Shown: positions 10,429-20,000 of the stretch, piece after piece | Position numbering within the stretch: position 1 is the first letter of the stretch | Layout: each line of letters begins with the position of its first letter | Assembly (NCBI RefSeq): GCF_032854445.1 | Contig: NC_088302.1 | Coordinates: 46,598,521 to 46,662,520 of the forward strand | Origin: Liolophura sinensis | Lineage: Eukaryota > Mollusca > Polyplacophora > Chitonida > Chitonidae | Length of the DNA: 64,000 bases | Reading direction: 5' to 3' | The notes under the pieces: generated by a model | Told to the model about the DNA's origin: nothing | What the model saw: only the letters and a program-made list of their open reading frames with translations | Database searches by the model: none | Made by a program: the position numbers and the translations under genes

Positions 10429-11091
10429 TCACGGCGGGTGTCCCGAGGTTGGGGTGGGACACGGGGCTGTAACACGGGCTCGCGCCCGACCCCGGCGCGC
10501 TGTTAGCCAGCCAGGTGACCGGGGGGCAGGTGATGGTACAGGTGAAGGTGCAGGTGACGATACAACCCGACCCGGGCTCGAACTCCCCTCCTCCAGGTTC
10601 AGTTGCCGGGGGAGTCCCCGACCAATACCCCGCCCCACGGGATCCCTCCGGGTCGTAAAGCGCTCCATGAGCGTTTGGGTGAGGCGGGGTGTTTCTGGGG
10701 TGTTGTTGTTGTTGGCCGGGGTGGTGGGGGTGGTGGTGGTGATGCTGGTGGTGGTGGTGGTGGTAGTAACCGTCCCCCAGCTGGTGAGTATTTCCCGTAG
10801 TCTGTTGATATAATTCCCTCGCCCCATCCCCACTCTCCTACCCGCTCTCCTATCCATGCACCGTGGGCAGGGGCAGGGGCGGAGGTCTCTTCGCTCCCCG
10901 TTGGGTGTAATATCGCTCTCCTGGGGTGGTGGTGTGCTCGGGATGATGATTGGGGAGGCCGGGGGTGACGGCGTCCATGGTTCTTCATCCTGGTTAGAAG
11001 ACTGGTCTTCATCACTGGTACTCCTACTCTCACTCTCATCCCATCGCCCCTCCCCGGCACTCCCCAAAAAATCGTGGAACTGACGGTTCAT
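10429..11091 (-). CDS. Unknown Thr/Pro-rich protein of the element
   Basis: From ATG 11091 (MNRQFHDFLGS) the frame is open for 220 residues. I recognise no domain. The N-terminal third is acidic and Ser-rich (about residues 12-45). A short CPCPRC cluster with basic residues lies near 79-100. A low-complexity Thr run is encoded by a repetitive stretch at 10693-10775, and the C-terminus is Arg/Pro-rich. It is upstream of the RING gene on the same strand, and the two may be one spliced gene. Overlapping open frames on the other strand follow from the repetitive GC-rich sequence and are not counted as genes. Confidence 0.5.
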   Translation of the reverse strand: MNRQFHDFLGSAGEGRWDESESRSTSDEDQSSNQDEEPWTPSPPASPIIIPSTPPPQESDITPNGERRDLRPCPCPRCMDRRAGRRVGMGRGNYINRLREILTSWGTVTTTTTTTSITTTTPTTPANNNNTPETPRLTQTLMERFTTRRDPVGRGIGRGLPRQLNLEEGSSSPGRVVSSPAPSPVPSPAPRSPGWLTARRGRARARVTAPCPTPTSGHPP

Positions 11092-11253
11092 AGTATACGC
11101 TGTGGGCAATAGCAAACGCCGTAACAGCCTGACCAACTCAAACCCGCGGTTATGTTATATATACTAACAACCCTAGCCTGGGCGAAAGCACGACAAAAGG
11201 AATTATCAGCCCACTGATTGGATGATGAGTGCGAGCGGGGTTTTATGTTTTTC

Positions 11254-11355
11254 TCCCGCCCGTTTCATACAGAATCATCAGCCCGCCAGAGCTGTGCGCG
11301 TGACGCACAGCTGTGCGTCAGCCGGGTCAGCCGGGGTTGTGTTCAACTCGCCTGC

Positions 11356-11395
<40 letters not shown>

Positions 11396-11400
11396 TAATA
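11254..11400 (+). repeat. Diverged direct repeat, copy 2, ending in (AT)n
   Basis: This copy pairs with 9108-9250. It contains GTGACGCACAGCTGTGCGTC, a near-perfect palindrome, and ends in an (AT)n run of about 34 bp at 11358-11391. Confidence 0.8.
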
Positions 11401-11419
11401 CATCGGCTGGTGGTTGTGA

Positions 11420-12020
11420 TTTCTACGTGTATGAGTGTCAATTGAATAAGTGGTCATTGTAGGCTTAGATGTCTTCTTTCTTTCCTGAACCCGCTTTGCT
11501 TCTTGAAAGTTAATTTAAGACAGTAAGAGCTATCGCATGTTACATGTTTGTAACAGTATATGAAAAGTATAAAAAAACTTCTTTACTGGATCATATGCAA
11601 TAAGACATGCTGCATTTCATTGCTGAAAATGACTATTCACAGCTGAGATCGCTAGATTTCTTATTGAAATAACAGTGGTTTTAGTTCAATATATTTAAGG
11701 ATGGTTGTGTCTTTTAACAGATTGTAACTCCAGTAAAGCTAGATAGAAAGCTTGAGTAGCTTAGAGGATATTTCCTTATGTATTTCGTAGTAGAAATCCA
11801 CGAATGTGTGCGATGTCAAATGTATGTAAACAAGGGGGATAACTCCTGATGGAATACGCTTAGCAGGGGCGACTACTTTTGTTGGAATAATGGAAATAAG
11901 GGGCATAACTCTAAATGTCAAACGAAAATACGTGTCTGGAAAGAGTAATATATGGTAATTTTCTTTATTTTTTTTGTTCCAAAACTGTATAGGGGTTTTG
12001 CAGAGTTAACAATTGTATCA

Positions 12021-12063
<43 letters not shown>

Positions 12064-12254
12064 TTTATTTCATTTAGTTCATATTTGTGTAAAGCAAACT
12101 TATGTCACAATTCATTTAAACACATTGTATTACTTTATTTCACTTAATTTACAATATCCCATGAAAATTAATTATGATTTGTTGTTATTTAAATCGGGCA
12201 CTCATTTACCATCCTTGAGACGATCGCCAATAGTATGGGTCAATGTGTCAGTGT
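11420..12254. other. AT-rich spacer, no gene seen
   Basis: The base composition here is like the host flanks and unlike the rest of the insert. It includes a second (AT)n run at about 12019-12060. It may be host or foreign DNA between two parts of the element. Confidence 0.5.
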
Positions 12255-12299
12255 GTCATGCCAGGGTTGCTATCTATCGGAATGGCTCCTATGTATTAT
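12255..12299 (+). repeat. Inverted match to the right end of the element
   Basis: About 37 of 45 bases match the reverse complement of 24915-24959, including CTATCTATC and GCTCCTATGTATTAT. It lies just upstream of the polymerase gene, where a Polinton left terminus would be expected. Confidence 0.65.
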
Positions 12300-12472
12300 A
12301 TGTATTATATAAATTTTTAGCGGAACATACGTACATATGCACATATGTACAATAGTATGTATATAGAGTATGTCTAGGGTTTGGTTATAACGTCTACACC
12401 CTTCTATGTTACAGAGACCTGTTTCATCTACCACCACCCCAATGAGTAAAGCTCAAGTGAGTTTAGCGGGGG

Positions 12473-15400
12473 ATGCCTCTGAAAGAAGAAGAAAAGAAAA
12501 AAAGTGCAACGAGCCAGTTCGAGCCCGACCCAGTACAACCTCACGAGGCTGTCTTGCCGAGCCGTGACAGTGACGTGCGGGAGTTGTACCAGCGGTATTG
12601 GCGATCGATCAGGACGCATTTCCATCGCCACAAACCAATTCAAGACTGCTATAATTACCGACTGAGTGATCTCCGTGCTATCCCAGCCTATGTAGACGAG
12701 ATTTACGAAGACCAGCCGACTGCTTTCACTATCAATTACAGTTTTGGATATATCCTCCGCCACAAAGAGACGGGGCAGGTGCGGTATTATTACCCGAGCA
12801 CCAACAACACCCGAGTACTCGACGCACCGTACCGCGTGGCGAGTCGGGCTGACCTGCGAGGATTCCACACCCAACATCTCCTCACCCAAGACCCGCTTAC
12901 CTGGGCTCAAAAACAACGCCCCAATACGAAATGGACCGTCGACCTCATCACCAACGTGCTGTTTTTCGTCCACAAACTGCCGCATCAGCTTAACGGTAAA
13001 GGTGGGGTAACATTACCCTCTTACCTGAAAGGAAACAAGGGGCTTCACACGTTGGTGGGTGGAGATAACGGTCCTTACAGGGACTATTTGTGTTTGTTTC
13101 GGTGTCTGGCCGTCCATCTAGACCAGGCCAACCCCAATAACTGCGAACGCCAGGCTGGGGTGTATTACCGCAGGTATCTGGAGGAAATGGAGATGGAGCC
13201 GAGGTATTTCCGCGGGGTACCGCTCAGTGCGCTGGACACGGTGGAAAGCCTGTTTCAAGTGAATATTCAAGTCTACCAGCTCATCCCCATGGACAGGTCG
13301 TACTCAGCACAACTCATTCACCGCAGTGCCGAGCGCTATTCTACACCTACCCTGCGGTTAAACCTGTACCAGCGGCATTTCAGCTATATCAAAGACATGG
13401 GGCGTTATGCTCGATCTTTCACCTGCCAGGTGTGCCAGAAGAGTTTCCCGACACTGTGGGAGTTACGACGGCACGGTCAAACGTGCACCGACGCCATTCG
13501 ACGAAAGTACCCGGGGGTATCTTCCGCAATCAGCCCACCATTTTTGAAACGTTGGCGGACATGGGGATCGAACTCCGGGACGGTGACGACGGCATCTTCC
13601 CGAACCGAGCATGTTATGACTTTGAGGCGTACTTGGCTCTGGTGAACCCGGTGGACGATGCGGCGACTGCCTCGACGGAATGGACGGCTCAACACATCCC
13701 CATGAGTGTCAGCGTCAACTCTAATGTACCGGATTACGAACCAACCCGTGTGTTTCATCTCCACCGGCGATCCCCAGGCACTCATCGAGGATATGATGGC
13801 TTACCTCAACACCATCAGCGAGATCAGTGGCGCCTATCTCCACGAGCGTTATGCTTACATCCTGGACGCCTTAGACGAGCGGATCGATCCCGACGAGAAG
13901 AAACCGTCTTACACACGCCGAGTGCGGGATAGATTCGCGACCTATATGGACCAACTCCCCGTCCTCGGCTTTAACTCGGGTAACTATGACCTGAACTTAA
14001 TCAAACAACAGCTTTACCCCCACCTGGTCCAGAGCGGTGATTTGGAGTATGTGATTAAGCGGAACAATAATCACATGGCCCTCACCACACCGCAGCTGAA
14101 ATTTCTGGACATTCGGAATTATCTTGCCCCGAATTACAGTTACGACAAGTGGGTGAAAGCTTAGGACTGTCACGTGACCAAAGGGAAATTTTGTTACAGC
14201 TACATAGACTCCCTGGCCCGGCTGGAGGAAACCACACTGCCACCACAGCATGCTTTCGACAATGATCTCACCCACCAGCCGTGCACGGACGCAGAGTACA
14301 AGACCTTACAGACGGTGTGGCGAGAGCACGGTATGCGGACCGTCAAAGACTTGTTGCGGTGGTATAATAACCTAGCTGTCATTCCCTTCATGGAGGCTGC
14401 GGAGAAGATGTCGGTGTTCTACCGAACCATGCATGTGGATGTCTTCAAAGACTGCATCAGCATACCAGGGCTTACCCTCCGCTATTTATTCCATGATTTA
14501 CGCTCCGTGTTCACCCTCGTCGGTGAGAAAGACAAAGACATGCACGATTGCCTCAAGAAAAACATCGTGGGTGGGCCGAGCATCATTTTCCACCGCTACC
14601 ACGAACGAGGTGTGACCCGTATACGGGGAGGAAAGCTGTGTCAGCGCATCGTGGGATTCGATGCCAACGCGCTGTACCTGTACTGCCTGGCCTCACCTAT
14701 GCCGGCAGGTCACTGTGTCCGTTGGCGCCGTCAGGACGGGGGAGAGAAGTTCGTTCCCTCCGGCACCGCCACCGGTCTGGCTGAAAAAGGGCTGGACTGG
14801 AAGTCACAGCAGCTGGGGGTATCGATCCGTCACCGACTCAATCACACCGAGAAGCGGATCGGCGGGTTCGCCTATATCGACGGACAGCCTACTGTGTTTC
14901 CAATTCCACGGGTGTTATTTCCACTATCACAGCTGTCACCTGAATCACCCTCGCCCGGGAAAGGTGTGCTACAACGAGCGGCGGGGATTAACCCCCAGGA
15001 CTTATGGCAGGAGGTGGATGCGAACGACGCATACATTCGCTTTCAGGGCTATCCATTGGTAACGATATGGTAACGATATGGTAACGATATATACAAACCC
15101 AGCCTTACGGGACTTCCTACAACAGTACGGTTTACCCCCGTCACAGAGACAACCCAAGACACAAGCTCAGCTCATGGAGGCTGTCATTCAAGGCCAGTTG
15201 TTTGGATTTGTGGAATGTGACATTCACGTGCCGGACCACCTCAAAGCGGACTTTGCCGAATGCCCACCCATCTTTAAAAACACCGAGGTGAGTCGGGCTG
15301 ATATAGGCCCCACCATGGCAGAGTTCGCGGCTGTGAATGACATCATGCCCACACCCAGGCGTATGCTGATCGGGAGCATGTTTGGGAAGCAAATTCTACT

Positions 15401-16301
15401 AGCCACACCTCTGCTCCAGTGGTATCTCGGTCGGGGATTGGTCGTCACGCACGTCTACCAAGCGATGGAATACACACCAGAGCGAGCGTTCGAAGCCTTC
15501 GCAGACACCGTCACCCAAGCTCGACGGGAGGGAGATGTCGACCTCACCAAAGCCCTGATCGGGGAGACGATGAAGCTGTTGGGGAATTCAGGTTATGGAA
15601 AAACCGTCACCAATCAAGACCGACACGTGGATGTCAAAATCTGTGATCTGGCAAAAACACGAAAATTACTGGAGAGTGTTCGGTGTCGAACCGTCGACCC
15701 CATCGACGAGACCACCTTTGAAGTGACGAGTAGCAAGAAGACCATTCGCTACAGTCTCCCCTTGCAAATAGGGTGTATGGTCTACCAGTATGCCAAACTC
15801 CGCATGCTGGAATTTTATTACGATTTCATGGCTCGTTTTTTCGACAAGGCGGATTGGCAGTACTGTGAGATGGACACAGACTGTGCTTACATGGCTTGGT
15901 TTGACCCAGACTGGGAATCCCTCGTCAAACCCGAGCTGCGAGCCGTGTACAAGACCGAGCGGGGTGCGTGGTTACCCCGTCGCGACCATTACGACCACGA
16001 TAAGCGCACACCGGGGCTTTTCAAAGTCGAGTGGACCGGTGATGCTATCGTCAGTTTGTGTTCCAAGACTTATTATTGTTACGGCGGGGCATCCAACACC
16101 AAAGACAAACTCTCCTGCAAAGGTGTGAGCGCACGAGGTGTGGACAAGGCCGTGTACCTCTCTGTGTTGCGCAATCACCAAAGCGCGAGTGGTGTGAATC
16201 GGGGAATGCTGATGCGGGGGAATACGATGTACTCGTATACCCAACACAAAGACGCATTAGCCCCGTTTACACTACCGCTTTTCAACCGGGCTCGGCCCTG
16301 A
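12473..16301 (+). pseudogene. polB: Protein-primed DNA polymerase B (Polinton PolB), disrupted
   Basis: This is the replicative polymerase of the element. The first open frame begins at ATG 12473; another ATG at 12442 is in a different frame. Its N-terminal part has DYLCLFR at 204-210 and LYQRHFSYI near 298-306, and a C2-H-C finger starts at C318. The exonuclease motif DFEAY is at about 13618, followed by GFNSGNYDL (about 13970). Polymerase motif A, DANALYL, is at about 14660, motif B, LLGNSGYGK, at about 15577, motif C, MDTDCAYM, at about 15870, and SKTYYCYG and KGVSARG follow near 16055-16140. Breaks are frame changes near 13510, 13750 and 14900, an in-frame TAG at 14162, and a three-unit 11-bp repeat at 15058. 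The C-terminus ends early at a nested insert. Motif C has Cys where Polinton polymerases usually have Ser. Confidence 0.93.
15058..15090 (+). repeat. 11-bp microrepeat x3 inside PolB
   Basis: GGTAACGATAT occurs three times in a row. The 22 extra bases shift the frame between the two halves of the palm region, so this is one of the lesions of the polymerase gene. Confidence 0.95.
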
Positions 16302-16870
16302 TGGGGCACGGCCCGGCAAAAAATTGGGTAGTCTAAACGGGTTAAGCGTACTTGGCACCGTGCCAGATTTGACCGGGCCGAACCCCTCAACGAGAGGTAG
16401 GTTCGACCCAGCTGAAGCTCGGCTCGGCTAGCCAAACGTGTAGTGTAAACGCGTCACCGTGCCTGGCCCGCTCAGAGGACTTAACTGCGCATGCTTAAAG
16501 GCAACTTCCTCTGACCTTCCACTTCCGGCTTTTCAATTGGCGCACTTTTTTTCGAACAATAAGAATTTAAATATGTCAACAAATCGTGGCGCTACTTGGA
16601 CAAAAGAGGAGACAGAACAGCTATTAGCTATTTGGGGCGAGGGAAAACGTGCAGGCGCAACTTGAGAGCGCTCGTCACAAACCACAAGATTTTGAGCAGA
16701 TCAGTGCATCCTTGGCAGAGAAGGGCGGATTCGACAAGAGGGACGGCAAGCAATGCAAGAAAGATAAAAAAGTTGAAAAAGAAATACAGAGACAGTCCTG
16801 GACTCCAATAACAAATCTGGCCAGGAAGGAAGTTCTGGGAGGCATTTTGATAAAATGAATAAAATTCACA
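16290..16870 (+). mobile_element. Nested insert with a Myb/SANT-like (trihelix) domain remnant
   Basis: The end of the polymerase frame gives way to GC-rich sequence with CGGGCTCGGCCCTGATGGG at about 16288. A frame then starts at ATG 16573, with RGATWTKEETEQLLAIWGEG. After a frame change it continues as QLESARHKPQDFEQISASLA (about 16652), then GKQCKKDKK. This is the pattern of Myb_DNA-bind_4 (trihelix) domains, often carried by Harbinger-type and other DNA transposons. The remnant has frameshifts and no transposase is visible. Paired stretches GTAGTCTAAACGGG (16329) and GTAGTGTAAACGCG (16440) may be terminal or internal repeats. Confidence 0.65.
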
Positions 16871-16983
16871 TACTTTTACGGGAAGCGAAAAGTGCTCCCC
16901 GACGGGGTGAGTACCACCTTTTTAGATCTGTAGAACGGTGCTATGGATACTCTACACACCCGGCTCCTGTGGTCTTGTGACAC

Positions 16984-17121
16984 TTCCGACTGCCCTTTTC
17001 AGGGCCAACCAACTCTTCCCGAAAGAGTACTTTCTCAATCTAAGCACTAAAAAGAAAGAAAAAAAAGAAGCCCCACACCAGACACAGTCTTCCCATTTTT
17101 TTTTTAATTGTACAATTTTTT
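16984..17121 (+). repeat. Inverted repeat arm carrying a histone-type 3' end (pairs with 9630-9757)
   Basis: This is the plus-strand counterpart of the left arm, with the same order of stem-loop, GAAAGAG box, CTCAATCTAAGCACTAAAAA, purine tract and ACACCAGACACAGTCTTCCC, ending near AATTGTACAATT at 17106-17117. Confidence 0.93.
16991..17006 (+). terminator. Histone-type 3' stem-loop (plus strand)
   Basis: TGCCCTTTTCAGGGCC forms the histone stem-loop with five of six stem pairs and the TTTC loop. It is followed by AACCAACTC and by CCCGAAAGAG at about 17018. It lies downstream of the polymerase gene in the same sense. Without the nested Myb insert it would be only about 120 nt after the polymerase end. 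Confidence 0.78.
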
Positions 17122-17206
17122 TTTTCATGTGTTTTATCATTCGCAGTGGTACGTACGTTAAAAAGTTAAAAACGCCTAGCGGGGGGCGGCGGGCCGGCAG
17201 CCGTAA

Positions 17207-17365
17207 TAGCCTGACACACTGACCCGACTTGCCGTGCCTGCTACATCGTCATACATTGTTGCCGAGCGGCGCCTTGCCGGTATACCGCAGACGGCCTGGT
17301 AACAATGTATGACGCGACAATGTATGACGATGTAACAGGTGGTGACTGGGTCAGTGTGTCAGTGT
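17207..17365. repeat. Composite palindrome between convergent gene blocks
   Basis: Outer arms are GCCTGACACACTGACCC (17208) and GGGTCAGTGTGTCAG (17348). Inner arms are CGTCATACATTGTTGCC (17247) and GGTAACAATGTATGACG (17299), with a second direct ACAATGTATGACGATGT after it. The core holds GCCGGTATACCGC. It lies between the end of the plus-strand polymerase block and the end of the minus-strand structural block. Related sequence, inverted, occurs at 21925-21990 and 22110-22180. An origin, a terminator pair or a small nested element are all possible. Confidence 0.75.
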
Positions 17366-17464
17366 GCTACAGCTGGTCTGTATGCTGTTGTGGTAGTCCT
17401 CATAATAATAAAGAAAAAAGTCAAACCACCACGGTATGTGAGTCTCATAATCTCTTTTTTAAAT

Positions 17465-17470
17465 TTTATT
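17465..17470 (-). terminator. Polyadenylation signal for the minus-strand structural block
   Basis: AATAAA on the minus strand lies about 100 nt downstream of the protease stop at 17568. This contrasts with the histone-type ends of the RING and polymerase genes. Confidence 0.5.
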
Positions 17471-17567
17471 CCATACTGTATGGGGTAACAGGTCGAACAG
17501 GGAAAACAAGAACGTGGAATGCATAACACATCGAACTGGAAAGAAAGAATGTTATTTGATGTATGTT

Positions 17568-18134
17568 TTACAGTCCATGGGTGTGGAAAAAAAACGAGGG
17601 ATGAATCCCAAACTGACGATCCACCCAATCGAACACCCGTAAGTCATTATCGTAGGTCGTGCACGCTGTGTCCAACGTGTGTACAATAGCATCCATGGGA
17701 CGGCCTCGAGCTCGCTGGGTTAAGTAATACACACAATATTGACCGCACACGGTCGTGTCCAGACTCTGCAGCCGCCGATCGTTCCACGTCCAGTGGTGTG
17801 TTCCCCGGTTAAGCCAAGCGGTGATATCGGGGTAGAGGGGTGGGAGTACGTAGGAATCAAAGTATTCGCCCCGGAGATGGGGTGGGTTGGACCACTGGTC
17901 TATGAAGACGGCGACCCAATGTCGGCCTGGGCGAAGGCACGTGTCTGTGTTAATGATGCAGGCCCAGGGGGTCCAGGGCATCGTAGGGGTGGGGTGTGAG
18001 GGGCGTGAGGAGTATGAGGGGCGTGGGGGGAGTGAGGGGAGATGATCCCGAGGGTAGATCCCACCTCCTGCCCCCACCACAGCCCGGGTAAACACGTCTG
18101 TTTGTAGCACACGTCGCAATTGCACTGTGTCCAT
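17568..18134 (-). CDS. PRO: Adenain-like cysteine protease (capsid maturation protease)
   Basis: From ATG 18134 the frame is open for 188 residues, close to the size of adenovirus adenain (about 200). The catalytic pattern of peptidase family C5 is visible: H72 in RHWVAVFID, the acidic residue at E90/D93 in GEYFDSY, Q123, and C134 in VCGQYCVYYL. The first 55 residues are Pro/Ser-rich. In adenoviruses and Polintons this enzyme cleaves capsid and core precursors during maturation. It is the last gene of the minus-strand structural block, starting about 35 nt after the capsid-like frame ends. It looks intact, unlike its neighbours. Confidence 0.9.
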   Translation of the reverse strand: MDTVQLRRVLQTDVFTRAVVGAGGGIYPRDHLPSLPPRPSYSSRPSHPTPTMPWTPWACIINTDTCLRPGRHWVAVFIDQWSNPPHLRGEYFDSYVLPPLYPDITAWLNRGTHHWTWNDRRLQSLDTTVCGQYCVYYLTQRARGRPMDAIVHTLDTACTTYDNDLRVFDWVDRQFGIHPSFFFHTHGL

Positions 18135-18169
18135 GTTGTTGTTTGTTTTGTTTTTTTTTTTTTGGCTGT

Positions 18170-19475
18170 TCAACTGGCGAAGTCACAGAGCACGTTTCGG
18201 CTTTGGTCTATTTCTATGATATTGCTGAATTCAGCGTAGCGCACCACGTTAATGGTTTCCGGCAGTGGTTTGGCAAACCGCATCTCCAGGCGCAAATCCC
18301 CTTTTTGTACCAGGTTCAGTCGGTGGTCATCGTGGAGGCCAGGGGTCAAGTCGAAACAAAACAGCGTGTGGCCTTCGGCGAATGTGGTGCGCTTGATATT
18401 GTTTCCCTCGTCGTGGAACGCTTTCCCCGTGTGGGTAAAGAGGTTCATGTACGTGCGGATGAAATTCTCGTTCTCAAAGTCGGGTGTCAGGGGCTTGGTT
18501 GGAATCTGACGACCGCCAACGTACAAGGCGACGAAGTTTGTGTAGTAGTGTCGGAAACGAAACGGGTTTTTAGTGTAGTCCCAGTCAAAAGCCTTGTTGC
18601 TCACACACCCCACTAAACGTGTCGGAATGCTGCCCAGAAATAGGTTTTGTTCATTGATGAGGGTGTGACCTCTGGGGACAGAGAAATACTTGGTCAGCAC
18701 GCGGCGGATTGGGTACTTGGCAGGAGCTTTGGCCAAGGCTTTCAAATGCCCCAGTTGTACACCGCTGGTGATTTTCACTTTGCGCACAAAGATCAATACC
18801 TCCTCCAAGCGAGTCTTGTAGCCGGGAGCGGCTTCATCGGACATCAGAGCAAACGAATCCTTAGCCAGGGTGAGACGGATGCGGACAGTGACGTTGTTAA
18901 GCAGGTGTCGGTGTTGTAGGAACATGTCACAATGCAGGCGACCCAGCATGTCAACCGACAGACTTTCAGCCGTGCACTCCAGCCGATCGACAAACCCATC
19001 GTTGGTGTCAGTCATCGTGTCAAACTTTCTGGGGTGTCCGCATACCACAAGGCAGCAGACAGCTGGCTCTTTTTAGCCTCTTTACCGTAAGACAACAATG
19101 TCTCCAAGTAAGCCCGGTATGGGTACATGTTGGTGGACGGCGTGATGAGTTTATCGTTCAGGGAGACGTCGACCTGTCGCCACATGGATTGTATCCACAG
19201 TTAGTCGGAGCCACCTTCTTGTCAGCCGCCACAGCCGTCCCCTCCCCGTTGAGGATTTTTGCCTTCACGTACAGCATGGTGTTGGCCAAGTCCAAGTAAG
19301 TGTCTGCGTCAGCGTTGGTGATGACAAATTCTACAGGTCCCACATCACTCAGGCTGGCGATGGGACTGTAAGCATCCCAGCGGCCTTCTCGAACGCTGGT
19401 GTCGGTCGGGGGTAAGGTCCACAAATCAAACTCCCTGCTGACGGACGGGCAGCACTCGGGGTGGGGAAGAGCCAT
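18170..19475 (-). pseudogene. MCP: Putative major capsid protein (hexon-like), disrupted
   Basis: Two frames cover one gene. One starts at ATG 19475 (MALPHPECC, then FDLWTLPPTDTSVREGRW) and is lost near 19205. The other is open from about 19048 to 18170, with DMLGRLHCDMFLQHRHLLNN, KYPIRRV, NLFLGSIPTRLV, NPFRFRHYYTNFVALYVGG and FDLTPGL. These are features of the conserved invertebrate proteins annotated after C. elegans F54H12.2, which occur in Polinton-like loci. They are considered jelly-roll capsid proteins; I rate this as likely rather than certain. Between 19205 and 19048 the reading frame changes at least twice. It lies between the pVI-like gene and the protease, as expected for a virion gene cluster. 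Confidence 0.8.
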
Positions 19476-19500
19476 GGCTTGTGTATGTGCGCGTGTGTGT

Positions 19501-19990
19501 TTAGCTGAAAATATCCGTGGATTCAGGCATTCGATGTGGCTCGAGCTTTGATGTGTCTTCTTCTGGGCTTGACGGCACGTCTTTTAAGTCCCACGTGTCG
19601 GTGACGAGTGGGCGTGACGCGTGGTGTCTTCGTTTTATAGGCTCACCCAGTAACCGCTGTCGGGCGTAGCGACTAGCTTTGACCAGCAGCTGTTTTCCAG
19701 TCGCCAAACCGCGTCGTTTCAAAGCCTGTTGTGGTGACACGCCCCACTCAGCACGTCCCCCACGACTTGCAGTCCGGTTCGTAACGCCGTTTTGCCCAGT
19801 GCTTTCACAGCCGGTGAGGTTAACAAGGGTTGTGGGAGGAGTTTGCTGAGACCACCCAGCAAACCGTGACCGCGCTGGACAGTCACACCCGAAACACAGG
19901 TAACCCACCTCCGCCGGCTTGTTTGGTGTAATAGTAGATCTAAGCCTGCTGTGATGCCATTATTGCAAGGGTAAAGCACGCCGCTGTCGA
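19501..19990 (-). pseudogene. Basic virion protein (pVI/core-like), disrupted
   Basis: The 5' part (19979-19719) has GVTVQRGHGLLGGLSKLLPQ and KALGKTALRTGLQVVGDVLS, a Gly-rich and amphipathic segment typical of a small Polinton ORF compared with adenovirus pVI or core proteins. The 3' part, in another frame (to 19501), is basic with GEPIKRRHH and ends ESTDIFS. The frame change lies near 19740. The match to pVI is by position and character, not by a firm motif. Confidence 0.6.
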
Positions 19991-20000
19991 AAGTGAAGTG

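Noticed and set aside
10382..11083. Open frames on the plus strand opposite the RING and Thr-rich genes
   Set aside because: Their Gly/Val/Trp-rich low-complexity composition is the mirror of the Thr/Pro-rich minus-strand frames.
11358..11391. (AT)n run as an origin or terminus
   Set aside because: Simple dinucleotide repeats are common; a similar run at 12019-12060 has no other supporting structure.
12442..12565. Alternative polymerase start at ATG 12442
   Set aside because: That frame (MSKAQVSLAGDASERRRK) resembles the start of some polymerase ORFs but stops after about 40 codons. An early frameshift could link it to the main frame, but this cannot be settled by eye.
16315..16460. hAT-type terminal repeats around the nested Myb insert
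   Set aside because: The paired GTAGTSTAAACGSG stretches are in the same orientation and no target duplication was found, so the family is left open.
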